From: Palsa-744 sp036498265
GTDB lineage: Bacteria; Actinomycetota; Thermoleophilia; Solirubrobacterales; Solirubrobacteraceae
Assembly (NCBI GenBank): GCA_036498265.1
Contig: DASYFT010000005.1
Coordinates: 248,001-312,000, forward strand
Length of the DNA: 64,000 nucleotides
Direction of reading: 5' to 3'
Positions 53,407 to 61,558 of this stretch are shown here, piece by piece (the first letter of the stretch is position 1; the number at the start of each line of letters is the position of its first letter). The position numbers and the translations under genes were made by a program. The notes beneath the pieces were generated by a model that was not told the DNA's origin, did not search any database, and was given only the letters and a program-made list of their open reading frames with translations.

Positions 53407-53904
53407 GTGTATTCATCGATAGTCGTGGGCACCGACGGGTCAGAGACAGCGCGGCGGGCAGTCGAGGAGGCGATCAGGCTCGCGAGTGCGCTCGGGGGGA
53501 TGCTGCACGTCGTCTCCGCCTATGAGCCCGTGCGTGGAACGCGGATCGCCGGCGCGCCGGAGGCGGCGGCGAAGGTGTGGGCCGTGGCGCCTGACGCAGA
53601 GGTTCAGCGAGTCGTCGAGGAGGCGATGGCGGACGCGCGCGTCCACGGCATCAAGGCCAGGTCGCACACGCTCACCGGTCACCCGGCCGATGCGCTGCTC
53701 GAGGTTGCCGCGCAGGAGAGCGCGGACCTCATCGTCGTCGGGAACCGAGGGATGCACGGGGTCAAGCGGGTGCTCGGCAGCGTGCCGAACAAGGTCTCGC
53801 ACCACGCACGCTGCAGTGTTCTGATCGCATGCACCGAAGATGCGCGGGTCCTCGGCGACGAGCCCCTGGGGGCGCAGTCGCATGACTCCGCGACGGTGAG
53901 CTGA
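53407..53904 (+). CDS. Universal stress protein
   Basis: A 165-residue UspA-fold protein. IVVGTDGSETARRAVEEA starts it and DLIVVGNRGMHGVKRVLGSVPNKVSHHARCSVLIA is the ATP-binding loop. GxxGxxxxxxxGS is nearly intact. Probably an ATP-binding stress sensor. GTG 53407 follows GAGGAGGG. The C-terminal 25 residues are an unusual acidic extension. Convergent with the Xre gene. Confidence 0.92.
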   Translation: MYSSIVVGTDGSETARRAVEEAIRLASALGGMLHVVSAYEPVRGTRIAGAPEAAAKVWAVAPDAEVQRVVEEAMADARVHGIKARSHTLTGHPADALLEVAAQESADLIVVGNRGMHGVKRVLGSVPNKVSHHARCSVLIACTEDARVLGDEPLGAQSHDSATVS

Positions 53905-53958
53905 GCCGCTCTACAGCTCCCGCGCGGCACGACAGCCGCTCGTCCCGCAATGAGCGCC

Positions 53959-54540
53959 TCAGCGCTGCGCGGTGACTTCTTCGAGCACGCGACCGCCGTT
54001 GGCGGCGCTCACGCGCAGCCTCGCCGCCGGCGTGAGCGTGTCGAGCTCGCGCTCCACGAGCTTGCCGTTGATGAGCGCGATCGGTGTGTTCTCCGGGTCG
54101 ATCGTGAGCGAGTTGGCCAGCCGCCAGAGCTCGTCCCAGCGATCGCTGCCGGCATCGACCTGGTGAGCGCCTGGGTCCGCGTGATCGAGGACCGCGATCA
54201 GGTGGCGCCCGAAGCGCCGGCGCTCCTCGAGCGGTGCCTGTCTGTCCAGTCGCTGCGCCATGGCTCGAACCGCCGCGCCCCAGCGCGGGTCATCGACGTC
54301 CTCGAGATGAAGCGGCCGGGGCCGGACGGGCCAGATGGCGCTCGGCGCCATGCCGAGAGCGCGCGCGATACGAACCCTCGTCCGCGGTCGAGGCCTGAGG
54401 ACGCGACCCGACTCGACGCCTGCCCAGGTGGCGCGCGGAAGTCCCGCCGCTCCGCAGGCCTCGGCCCGGGTGAGACCGCGTGCGAGACGGAGGCGCTCGA
54501 TGACTTTGGCCGGACGATCCATGCCGATCGCGAACATCAT
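53959..54540 (-). CDS. XRE-like transcriptional regulator
   Basis: A 193-residue protein. ATG 54540 starts a helix-turn-helix (KVIERLRLARGLTRAEACGAAGLPRATWAGVESGRVLRP) at about residues 10-50, followed by a second helical domain with FGRHLIAVLD and a C-terminal segment. ATG 54525 is an alternative start. The longer frame to 54786 is antisense-like filler. Downstream, same strand, of the YceI gene by 44 nt; they may be one transcript. Confidence 0.75.
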   Translation of the reverse strand: MMFAIGMDRPAKVIERLRLARGLTRAEACGAAGLPRATWAGVESGRVLRPRPRTRVRIARALGMAPSAIWPVRPRPLHLEDVDDPRWGAAVRAMAQRLDRQAPLEERRRFGRHLIAVLDHADPGAHQVDAGSDRWDELWRLANSLTIDPENTPIALINGKLVERELDTLTPAARLRVSAANGGRVLEEVTAQR

Positions 54541-54584
54541 GGACGGCCCGGCGGACGGCACCGGGCGACACGGTGCCGGTGGGG

Positions 54585-55196
54585 CTACCGCAGGTCCTCG
54601 TCGAGGACCGCCTCGAGGTCGAGCGCGATCTCGATCGTGCTCCCCGTGACACGGTTGGCGTTCGAGCTCTCCGCGGCAGCCTCGACCACCTCGAAGTCCT
54701 GGCGCCTGATCACTCCATCCGCCCTCAGGCCGAGGCGCGTGGACGTCCCCTCCCCGTCGTCGCCGGCGGAGATCGGCGCCTCCCACCGGCCGAGGTAGGA
54801 CAGCTCCATCGGCACGTGGCGGCTCGTCCCGCGAAGGCTCAGCACGACGTCGGCCCGGAAGCTGCTCTGCCCGGTGCGCTCGCAGACGCGCGCCGCGAAG
54901 TCGATCGTGGGATGGTGGCGCGGGTCCAGGAAGTCGGCGGCGCGCAGCTCGGTGTTGAGACGCGGCTCACCGGCGTGCAGGCTCGCCACGTCGATCTCAC
55001 CCACGCAGCTGGCGCTGAGGGGTTCGTCGAGGTCCCAGTAGAGAGTTCCGCGAACATCGCTGAAGCAGCCCTTCACCCAGATCGCCCCCATCCGCCGGGC
55101 GCAGAAGCTCACGTTGCTGCGGTTCGGATCGAAGCCCCAGCTCGGCAGCCCAACTGTGTCCGGCGAACTTCTGGTGGGTGAGCTGAAGACAGCCAT
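54585..55196 (-). CDS. YceI-like protein
   Basis: A 203-residue lipocalin-like YceI-family protein. WGFDPNRSNVSFCARRM and FSDVRGTLYWDL are the N-terminal barrel strands, LRAADFLDPRHHPTIDFAA the middle, and LSLRGTSRHVPMELSYLG a later strand. These bind isoprenoid-type lipids. There is no signal peptide, so it may be cytoplasmic, unlike classical periplasmic YceI. GGAGGTGACCG immediately precedes the ATG at 55196, with a direct-repeat pair further upstream. Confidence 0.85.
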   Translation of the reverse strand: MAVFSSPTRSSPDTVGLPSWGFDPNRSNVSFCARRMGAIWVKGCFSDVRGTLYWDLDEPLSASCVGEIDVASLHAGEPRLNTELRAADFLDPRHHPTIDFAARVCERTGQSSFRADVVLSLRGTSRHVPMELSYLGRWEAPISAGDDGEGTSTRLGLRADGVIRRQDFEVVEAAAESSNANRVTGSTIEIALDLEAVLDEDLR

Positions 55197-55224
55197 CGGT
55201 CACCTCCAAGAGCCCCGATCTCGA

Positions 55225-55254
55225 GGTTCACACCTGTTTACCCGTGGTTCACAC
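55225..55254. repeat. Direct-repeat pair GGTTCACAC, 21 bp apart
   Basis: GGTTCACAC occurs at 55225-55233 and 55246-55254, preceded by CGA and CGT respectively, 29-58 nt before the YceI start. A 21-bp offset places both on the same face of the helix. The arrangement suits a protein that binds direct repeats (for example a MerR/BldC-like activator) or two -35-region contacts. The 223-nt divergent gap 55197-55419 holds no gene that I can support. Confidence 0.5.
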
Positions 55255-55419
55255 GTTACAGGCGGGTCAGGACGCTCCGTGTGAGATTGCGCACAGGGGC
55301 CTTGCGGTCAGGGCGGTCACCGGGGTAGGCTGGGCAGAGCAGTAACGGATTCACTCTTGATCGCTTGTCGGGGGGCTTGAAGATGGGGATCGGTCTGGAC
55401 GCGCGAGCGGGGTCGGGCA

Positions 55420-56526
55420 ATGCCGTATGACGACGTTCTGCAACCGCCTGAGATCGTCGCCGCATTCGGGGCAGATGACTCCGCGTCCACCCAGGCCAGC
55501 GCCGCGGCGCTGCTGACACTCGGCTGGCAGCTGAGCGATCAGGCAGGCCGCGAGGACGTCCTGGCGCAGGACGAGGCGAGTTACCTGATCGACGGCCTCG
55601 GAGGGCCGCCCCCAGCTCGCACGCCGGTCCCGAGAGACATGGCGCGAGGCGTCCTCGACGACGTCGGTGCGGGGATCGGCGATGTCGAGCGGCCGAGCGG
55701 GGCGATCCGCCAACGGTTGATCGAGCGCTATCGGGAGCAGCCCAGCGCTGCCCTGGCGGCCGGCCTGTTCGAGGCGTGCCTGCGTCACGACGACGAGCTG
55801 GTCCGCGTGGCATCCGCCTCCTCGTACATGGAGATCGCCACGGAGGTGGCAGATCTTCTCGAGGTGCTCGCCGGCGGCACACGAAGCGATGAGCTGCTGG
55901 TACGCGATGTCGCCGCCACCGCTCTAGGTCGCGTCGCCCCGGAGCACCCCGCACTCGACAACCCGTGGCAGGCGGAAGCCGGGCAGGCGAGCCCGTCTCC
56001 GTTGCAGACGTCGCTGATCGTGCACGGCACGTTCGCCAAAGACGCCTCCTGGTGGCAGCCGGGCGGGGACTTTCACACCTTCATCCTCGACGACGTTTGG
56101 AGCGACCTCTATGCAAAGCCGGACTGCTTCGGTTGGTCGGGCGGCTACAGCCAGGCGGCGAGAGCCCTCGCCGCCGAACAGCTCGTCGCCTGGATCGAAA
56201 CGCGGGAAGGCCGCGACGTCGGCATCCTCGCCCACAGCCACGGTGGCAACGTGGCGATGCTGGCGACGCATGCGGGCATCAGCGTGGGCACGCTGGTCCT
56301 GCTGAGCGTCCCGGTTCACTGGAGCACCTACTCACCGCAGTTCAGCCAGGTGGCGAGATGCGTCTCCTTCCGCGTCAAAATGGACCTCGTGATCCTCGCC
56401 GACTTCGGCGGCCAGCGCTTCGAAGACCCGCGAATCAGCGAGCACGTGCTGCCGATCTGGTTCAAGCACCCGGCGACACACGAACCCGCCACCTGGCAGA
56501 CCTACGACCTGAGCCAGTACCTCTGA
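55420..56526 (+). CDS. Protein with N-terminal helical (HEAT-like) region and C-terminal alpha/beta-hydrolase fold
   Basis: A 368-residue protein. Residues about 1-185 are helical with repeated LLTLGWQLS, LVRVASASSYMEIA and VRDVAATALGRVAPEHP (HEAT-like pairs). From SLIVHGTFAKDASWW the chain is hydrolase-like, with nucleophile-elbow AHSHGG (Ser) and later VPVHWSTY. Putative esterase or lipase; the acid and His are not confidently placed. The adjacent HEAT-repeat gene starts 26 nt downstream. Confidence 0.68.
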   Translation: MPYDDVLQPPEIVAAFGADDSASTQASAAALLTLGWQLSDQAGREDVLAQDEASYLIDGLGGPPPARTPVPRDMARGVLDDVGAGIGDVERPSGAIRQRLIERYREQPSAALAAGLFEACLRHDDELVRVASASSYMEIATEVADLLEVLAGGTRSDELLVRDVAATALGRVAPEHPALDNPWQAEAGQASPSPLQTSLIVHGTFAKDASWWQPGGDFHTFILDDVWSDLYAKPDCFGWSGGYSQAARALAAEQLVAWIETREGRDVGILAHSHGGNVAMLATHAGISVGTLVLLSVPVHWSTYSPQFSQVARCVSFRVKMDLVILADFGGQRFEDPRISEHVLPIWFKHPATHEPATWQTYDLSQYL

Positions 56527-56552
56527 ATCGAGCCCGGCGCTAACGTGGGGCC

Positions 56553-56900
56553 GTGGGTCCCCTGCGCTTCGGAGCACTGCTCGGCTACCGGGCCGCCCTC
56601 GGGCTCGCCGGATCCCGATCCGCCGCCTCGAAGCTGATTGCCGGGCTGGGCTCCGAGGAGGAAGACGTGCGGGTCACCTCCGGGATGCTCCTGACCCGCG
56701 CCGGGCGTCGCGCCGAGCCATATCTGGTGGAGGCGCTGAGACGGGGTGAGAACGTGCCGGCCATCCTGGAGGTGCTCGGCAGCATCGGCGACAGCGCCAT
56801 GGAAGGCGAGGTCGAGCGGTTCATCGACGACCCGGATCCGCGAGTCGCCCGAGCCGCTGCCGACGCCAGCCAGCTGATCCGGCTGGAGCGCGGGGGCTAG
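56553..56900 (+). CDS. HEAT-repeat protein (115 aa)
   Basis: A small all-helical protein of HEAT/armadillo type (VTSGMLLTRAGRRAEPYLVEALRRGENVPAILEVLGSIGDSAMEGEVERFIDDPDPRVARAAADAS), about three repeats. TAACGT ends 6 nt before GTG 56553 (leaderless). It may be a partner of the hydrolase encoded just before it, which has similar helices, but could be expressed separately. The 234-nt gap 56901-57134 shows no gene that I can support. Confidence 0.68.
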   Translation: MGPLRFGALLGYRAALGLAGSRSAASKLIAGLGSEEEDVRVTSGMLLTRAGRRAEPYLVEALRRGENVPAILEVLGSIGDSAMEGEVERFIDDPDPRVARAAADASQLIRLERGG

Positions 56901-57134
56901 CAGCGGGTACGCGCCGGCGGCGGACCTGTTGCCGGGCGTCCGGAGGTGATGCGAGGCGATCATCAGTGCGGCCGGATCGCGCAATTCGGCCAGAGACCCA
57001 CCCACGGCTCACGCGTCCTGGTATGCCTCATTCGTGGGGGTGAACAGAGGATGCGCCGGCCCCGGCACGAAAGAGGTGGCCTCGGTTTGCCCACCGGGCC
57101 GCGGGGTACTCGGTTGGACCGGAGGAGAGATCAC

Positions 57135-57629
57135 GTGCTGCGATTGAAATGCCTGGCCTGCGGTCTGACGGTGCCCTACAAGGGCTCCGAGGGCGATCTC
57201 TGCCCGCGTTGCCTCGTCCGCGACGAAGAGGCCGTCGCGCTGATCCAGGTGAGCGATCAGGTGTCCGCCGTGGCCACCGGCACGATGGGACGACTTCGCG
57301 TCTACACCAGGGTCAAGCAGGACCGGCACACGATCTTCCTGAGCGGCGAAGTCGACGTCTCCTCTGCGCAGATGCTCGAAGAAGCCATCACGGAGGCATG
57401 CGAAGCGGGCGCCAAGGAGATCCTGCTCGACATGGCCGGCGTCGAGTTCATGGACTCCACCGGTCTCAGAGCGATCCTCCACGGCAAAACGATGTGCGAG
57501 AAACAGCAGCGCGAGTACCGGCTGACACCCGGACAGCGGCCGGTCGAGCAGACGCTTGCGATGACAGGCGTGCGGGCGAAACTCCAGGCCCGCAGGATCG
57601 CCAGGCGCCCCATCGCGGATAGCCGTTAG
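57135..57629 (+). CDS. Zinc-ribbon + STAS domain protein (anti-sigma factor antagonist-like)
   Basis: A 164-residue protein. GTG 57135 follows GGAGGAGAG. Residues 1-30 contain two CxxC pairs (Cys6/Cys9, Cys23/Cys26), a compact zinc ribbon. Residues about 52-150 are a STAS domain: TIFLSGEVDVSSAQMLEEAI, ILLDMAGVEFMDSTGLRAIL, with the phosphorylatable Ser108 followed by Thr in the DST context. STAS antagonists bind anti-sigma kinases. The zinc ribbon could add redox or metal sensing; this is inference. No anti-sigma partner is adjacent. Confidence 0.85.
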   Translation: MLRLKCLACGLTVPYKGSEGDLCPRCLVRDEEAVALIQVSDQVSAVATGTMGRLRVYTRVKQDRHTIFLSGEVDVSSAQMLEEAITEACEAGAKEILLDMAGVEFMDSTGLRAILHGKTMCEKQQREYRLTPGQRPVEQTLAMTGVRAKLQARRIARRPIADSR

Positions 57630-57705
57630 CTGCTTGAAACCGCTCGCGGTGGGGTAAGGCATGCGGCGGTGGAGTCGTATGGGACGCAGCGGGAGGAGTG
57701 AGCCA

Positions 57706-57954
57706 GTGACGAGCGATGTCAGGGTGAAGCGGGCAGCGGAGCGGGTCACGCTCGCGTGCAGGGCTCTGTCGGCGGCGGCAAACGACCTGCGTGTCGCCCA
57801 CAAGCAGACACAGGCGAGCGCCGTAGATGATGCGGCGCAGTCGCTCGAAGTCGAGACCGAGCGCGTCTGCCAGCTCGCCGAGGAGCTCGAGAGCTTCGCG
57901 ATGGCTCTCAGCCTCTCGCCACAGCTGGTAGGCGCGAGCGCGCCTCAGCACTGA
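57706..57954 (+). CDS. Small helical protein (82 aa)
   Basis: GTG 57706 follows GGGAGGAG. The product is all-helical with heptad-like Leu/Ala spacing and Glu/Gln-rich segments (RAAERVTLACRAL, AAQSLEVETERVCQLAEELESFAMAL), a probable short coiled coil. Family not recognised. Lies 76 nt after the STAS gene, same strand; possibly co-regulated. Confidence 0.55.
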   Translation: MTSDVRVKRAAERVTLACRALSAAANDLRVAHKQTQASAVDDAAQSLEVETERVCQLAEELESFAMALSLSPQLVGASAPQH

Positions 57955-57977
57955 CGCCGTGCTCTAGGGCATGTGCT

Positions 57978-58592
57978 CTAAGGAGCCAGGCGATCGATCG
58001 CCCAGCTCCCGCCCGTTCGGCGATAGCGCAGCCGGTCGTGCAGACGATCCTCGCGCTGTTGCCAGAACTCGAAGGAGTCCGGGGTGAGGCGGAAGCCTCC
58101 CCAGCCGTCGGGCAGCGGCGGATCATGGTCCCCGTATCGCTCCCTCAGATCTGCGACGCGGCGCTCGAGCTCGTGACGGCCCTCGATCGTCCGGCTCTGC
58201 GGCGAGGCCAGGGCGCTCAGCTGGCTGCTCCGCGGCCGGCTACGGACGTAGGCCGCCGTCGCGTCGGCGCTCGTGCGCTCCACGCCTCCCTCGATCCGCA
58301 CCTGGCGCCCCAGCGGATCCCAGTGGAACAGCAGAGCGGCCCGCGGGTTCAGCTCGAGCTCGCGGCCCTTGCGGCTGGAGTAGTCGGTGAAGAACACGAA
58401 CCCGCGCTCGTCGAAGGACTTGACGAGCACCATCCGGACCGACGGGGCGCCGTCCGCATCCGCCGTGGCGAGCGCGGCGGCCTGCGGTTCGCGAACGCCT
58501 GCTGCCCCGGCCTGTGCGAACCATGATCCGAACTGGCGCAGCGGATCATCGTCGAGGTCCTCCTCGAGCAGAGGTGTGGAGTGATCGGGCAC
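57978..58592 (-). CDS. pdxH: Pyridoxine/pyridoxamine 5'-phosphate oxidase
   Basis: A 204-residue FMN oxidase. ATADADGAPSVRMVLVKSFDERGFVFF, SSRKGRELELNPRAALLFHWDPLGRQVRIEGGVE and RPRSSQLSALASPQSRTIEGR follow PdxH order, and DGWGGFRLTPDSFEFWQ with LHDRLRYRR closes it. It makes pyridoxal 5'-phosphate, the last step of B6 salvage, with FMN and O2. GTG 58592 gives normal length; a CAGAAT hexamer lies 6 nt upstream. The open frame to 58706 is discarded. Confidence 0.93.
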   Translation of the reverse strand: MPDHSTPLLEEDLDDDPLRQFGSWFAQAGAAGVREPQAAALATADADGAPSVRMVLVKSFDERGFVFFTDYSSRKGRELELNPRAALLFHWDPLGRQVRIEGGVERTSADATAAYVRSRPRSSQLSALASPQSRTIEGRHELERRVADLRERYGDHDPPLPDGWGGFRLTPDSFEFWQQREDRLHDRLRYRRTGGSWAIDRLAP

Positions 58593-58668
58593 CGGCCCAT
58601 TCTGCCCGGCAGCACGGTTGGAGCCCTGAGCGAGGAATCGCCGCCTCCGCACATCACAGGCCGCGCCG

Positions 58669-59559
58669 TCAGGGACCTGAGCCGCGCCCGGCCACGAGCT
58701 TGGCACTCAGCTTGACCGCCCTGACGGCACCCGTGGCGCCCGCCTGGAGCGCGACGCCGACCGCCAGGATGAGGATCCCGGGTATCAGCAGCGCTTGCGA
58801 ACCCAGCATCAGGAGGCCGACGCGCCCGAGCAGGTAGGGAGGGGTGCACACGGTCGCCCCGAGGGCTCCGCCGAGCACGGTCGCCGTCAGCTTGTCACGC
58901 GTCGAGTAGGTGGTCTTCATGCCGATCAGCCGGGACGGCACGGCGACGTAGCAGACCATCATCAGGCCCACCACGATGCCCAGCGACAGCGTGAACCAGG
59001 GACGGCCCCACCGCGTCACAACCGTCGTCGACAGTCCGAGCAGCAACCCTACGACGCTTCCCGACACGAGGATCGGCACGATGTGCGCCCGCGCCGCTCC
59101 GAACGCCGGCCGCACAGCGGGAGGACGTGGTGCCGCGATCGCAAACGCGAACACGGCGTTCAGGAAGAAGCCGCCGGCGGTGACGGCGACTATCGCCAGG
59201 TTGATGGGGATCAGGATCGGACCTTCGAGCACCTTGAACGACTTGCCGTGGAGCACATGCGCCTTGAGGTCGTACATCGCCAGCCAGATCCACAGCGCCG
59301 GCAGAACCTGAACCAGCACGAGCCGCCAGTTCGAGAGCAGCACCCGCAACCCGTCGAGCAGCATTGCCAGCGCCCCGACCACGAACGCGATCGGGGCGAG
59401 GACACGCCGTGAGCGACTGAGCTCGAGGATCCTCTCCACGACCTCCTCGTCGTCGTTCTGGATCGCGCGAATGAGTTGCACGATCCGTTCGCGACGTGCG
59501 GTTCGGCGTTCTTGTCGTGCGGCTCGGCGTTCGTGACGGCTCGCACGCGTGAGCTGCAT
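58669..59559 (-). CDS. Multi-pass membrane protein
   Basis: A 296-residue protein. An Arg-rich helical N-terminus (residues 1-50) is followed by about six membrane helices with small-residue motifs. Starts 7 nt after the upstream gene's stop, so translation is probably coupled. Family not recognised. Confidence 0.65.
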   Translation of the reverse strand: MQLTRASRHERRAARQERRTARRERIVQLIRAIQNDDEEVVERILELSRSRRVLAPIAFVVGALAMLLDGLRVLLSNWRLVLVQVLPALWIWLAMYDLKAHVLHGKSFKVLEGPILIPINLAIVAVTAGGFFLNAVFAFAIAAPRPPAVRPAFGAARAHIVPILVSGSVVGLLLGLSTTVVTRWGRPWFTLSLGIVVGLMMVCYVAVPSRLIGMKTTYSTRDKLTATVLGGALGATVCTPPYLLGRVGLLMLGSQALLIPGILILAVGVALQAGATGAVRAVKLSAKLVAGRGSGP

Positions 59560-59566
59560 CGCGTGG

Positions 59567-60094
59567 CTAGGGGATGATGTCGAGCGCCGTCTCCGAGCCT
59601 CCGGGCTGTGGCGTCGGCGTCACCACTCGAAGGCGTGGGACTCCGACCGCGCGCGCCGGGCACAGGATGATCTCGAGCGTCGAGCAGTTCTCGAGCTCGA
59701 TCAGGTGCTCGCCGCTTCCGTCCTCGAGCGCGCCGTGCTCGACCCTGAAGAGAGATGTCCCGTCGGTCACGTAGGCACCCCCGAGCGGCGCCCAGCCGCT
59801 GTGCGCAGAGCTCTCCGCGGTCGGGGGCGAACTGCCAGCGGAGGGGAGCGAACGCGCTCGCCCGGGGGCAATGCGGCGGAGGAGTCCGAAGAGTCCCCTT
59901 CGGCGCAGGCCAGGGCCGACACCCTCGGAATCGGTGCGATCCGGACCCGGCGTCAACTCTGCTTCCCGGCGCTCGACGGTCACACGCTCAGGCTGCTCCA
60001 CTCCATTCGGATCGCCATCATCCGTAAGGGGTGATGCCAGCGGCGCCGCGGTTGGTTTACTGGCTGACTCACGTCGATCGGACGGCTTTGCCAT
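59567..60094 (-). CDS. Hypothetical protein (175 aa) with C-terminal beta region
   Basis: Residues 1-95 are low-complexity and charged. The last 70 residues (GGAYVTDGTSLFRVE to LRVVTPTP) look beta-rich and folded. No signal peptide or known motif. It is the first gene of a pair with the membrane protein downstream, and its own ATG at 60094 may not be the true start because the 5' region overlaps the channel gene's open frame. Modest confidence that it is real. Confidence 0.45.
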   Translation of the reverse strand: MAKPSDRRESASKPTAAPLASPLTDDGDPNGVEQPERVTVERREAELTPGPDRTDSEGVGPGLRRRGLFGLLRRIAPGRARSLPSAGSSPPTAESSAHSGWAPLGGAYVTDGTSLFRVEHGALEDGSGEHLIELENCSTLEIILCPARAVGVPRLRVVTPTPQPGGSETALDIIP

Positions 60095-60201
60095 TACCGG
60101 TCGACGTCAATCTCGCGCTACCACGCACGGTCGAATGCGGTTGCACCAGGCAAGGGGTCACGAACGCGATACTCACGAGCCCCACACCGAAGGCTCTGGA
60201 G

Positions 60202-60954
60202 GTGAGCAGCGCTGCAACAGGGCGGTCGAAAAGGGCCGACCTGAGGCTCTACGTGCTTCTCCTGATCGCGATCGTCACCGCGTTCGCGATCCAGGGGATC
60301 GCGTCGCCCGGCAGATGGGAGCAGCTGATCCTCAGCCTGCTGCTCGCAGCGACGGCGCTGTTGGCCGTACGAGTCGCGAACGGCTCACCGGTTGTGTTCC
60401 GTGTGGTCACCGTGCTCGCCGTAGGGGTGATCATCCTGAGCCTGGTCGAGGCCGTGAGCGGGGTGGTCGAACCGCTCTCCACACGGATCGCCAATGGACT
60501 TCTGGTGGCGCTCGGCCCGCCTGCCATCTTCGTTGGCGTCATCCGCACCCTCAGAGCGAAGCAGGCGGTCACCGTGGAAGCCGTCATCGGGGTGCTGTGC
60601 GTCTACGTGTTGATCGGGATGTTCTTCGCGTCGGTCTACGGATCGATCGAGCGGCTGGGTGGGCAGTTCTTCGCCGTCGGCGGTCACGAGGCGATCGCGT
60701 CCTACCTCTACTTCAGCTTCACCACACTCTCGACCGTCGGCTACGGCGATCTCACGGCACGTACCAACCTCGGTCACACGCTCTCGGTATCAGAGGCTCT
60801 GCTCGGCCAGGTCTACCTCGTCACGGTCGTATCGCTGATCGTCGCGAACCTGGGCCGACGGCGGCAGACGCCGCCCCAGTTCGGGGCGATGGCCGCAGAT
60901 GCTGCGATCAGCTCCGGGGACACGCCCGAGCGCGGGGCCGTTGAGCGTGGCTGA
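60202..60954 (+). CDS. Two-helix potassium channel family protein
   Basis: A 250-residue protein. Four N-terminal membrane helices precede the pore module (about residues 130-225). TTLSTVGYGDLT contains the K+ selectivity filter TVGYGD, flanked by an outer helix before and an inner helix after. GTG 60202 is chosen because upstream frame to 60031 lacks a signal or ribosome site. Regulatory RCK domain is absent; it may rely on a partner. Heads an operon with the next three genes. Confidence 0.88.
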   Translation: MSSAATGRSKRADLRLYVLLLIAIVTAFAIQGIASPGRWEQLILSLLLAATALLAVRVANGSPVVFRVVTVLAVGVIILSLVEAVSGVVEPLSTRIANGLLVALGPPAIFVGVIRTLRAKQAVTVEAVIGVLCVYVLIGMFFASVYGSIERLGGQFFAVGGHEAIASYLYFSFTTLSTVGYGDLTARTNLGHTLSVSEALLGQVYLVTVVSLIVANLGRRRQTPPQFGAMAADAAISSGDTPERGAVERG

Positions 60955-61558
60955 GTCGCTGTTTCAGCTCGCCACGCAGGTCGCGACAGCTCCCCTTCGG
61001 GTAGCCGTCAGTGCCGCCGAGATCGGAGGCCGGATGGAGCGCGACGCGCGCAGGGCGTTGACCTCGAACGCGGAACGGGCGCTCATCGCCGGCCTCGATG
61101 CCGTGGTGACGCGAATGCTGGAGGAGGACGTGATCGACCACGTGCTCGAGCGGGCCGAGACGGTCGGGGTCGCGCAACGCATAGCCGACCGCATCCTCGA
61201 CGACGGCATCGCGGAGCAGATCGCAGACCGGGCGTTCTCGGGGCCCGAGCTCGAGCGCATCCTCGCGTCGGCGTTCCGCAGCGCACTTCCCGAAGAGCTG
61301 ATCGCGCAGCTGCTGGCGAGCGAGGCCGTCTGGATGCTCGTCGACGAGATCGCGCGTAGCCCCTCGGTGACCGAGGCGATCGCGCACCAGGGGAACGGTT
61401 TCTTCGAGCAGGTTGCCGCAGGCGCACGGGACCGCTCCCGTCGCGCCGATGCCCGCGTCCAGCGGATCGCCAAGAGGCTGCGACCGCTGGGCCCGCGCTC
61501 CGGCGAGGACGGCAAGCCGCACCTCGGCGGTCCGGCATCGGGAGGCGGCCCGGCGTGA
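60947..61558 (+). CDS. Hypothetical helical protein (203 aa)
   Basis: GTG 60947 overlaps the channel stop by 8 nt, so translation is coupled. Mostly amphipathic helices (MERDARRALTSNAERALIAGLDAVV, RIADRILDDGIAEQIADRAFSG, LPEELIAQLLASEAVWMLVDEIA), with a basic C-terminal tail. No membrane helix or signal. Probably a cytoplasmic partner of the operon's membrane proteins. Family not recognised. Confidence 0.65.
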   Translation: MAESLFQLATQVATAPLRVAVSAAEIGGRMERDARRALTSNAERALIAGLDAVVTRMLEEDVIDHVLERAETVGVAQRIADRILDDGIAEQIADRAFSGPELERILASAFRSALPEELIAQLLASEAVWMLVDEIARSPSVTEAIAHQGNGFFEQVAAGARDRSRRADARVQRIAKRLRPLGPRSGEDGKPHLGGPASGGGPA

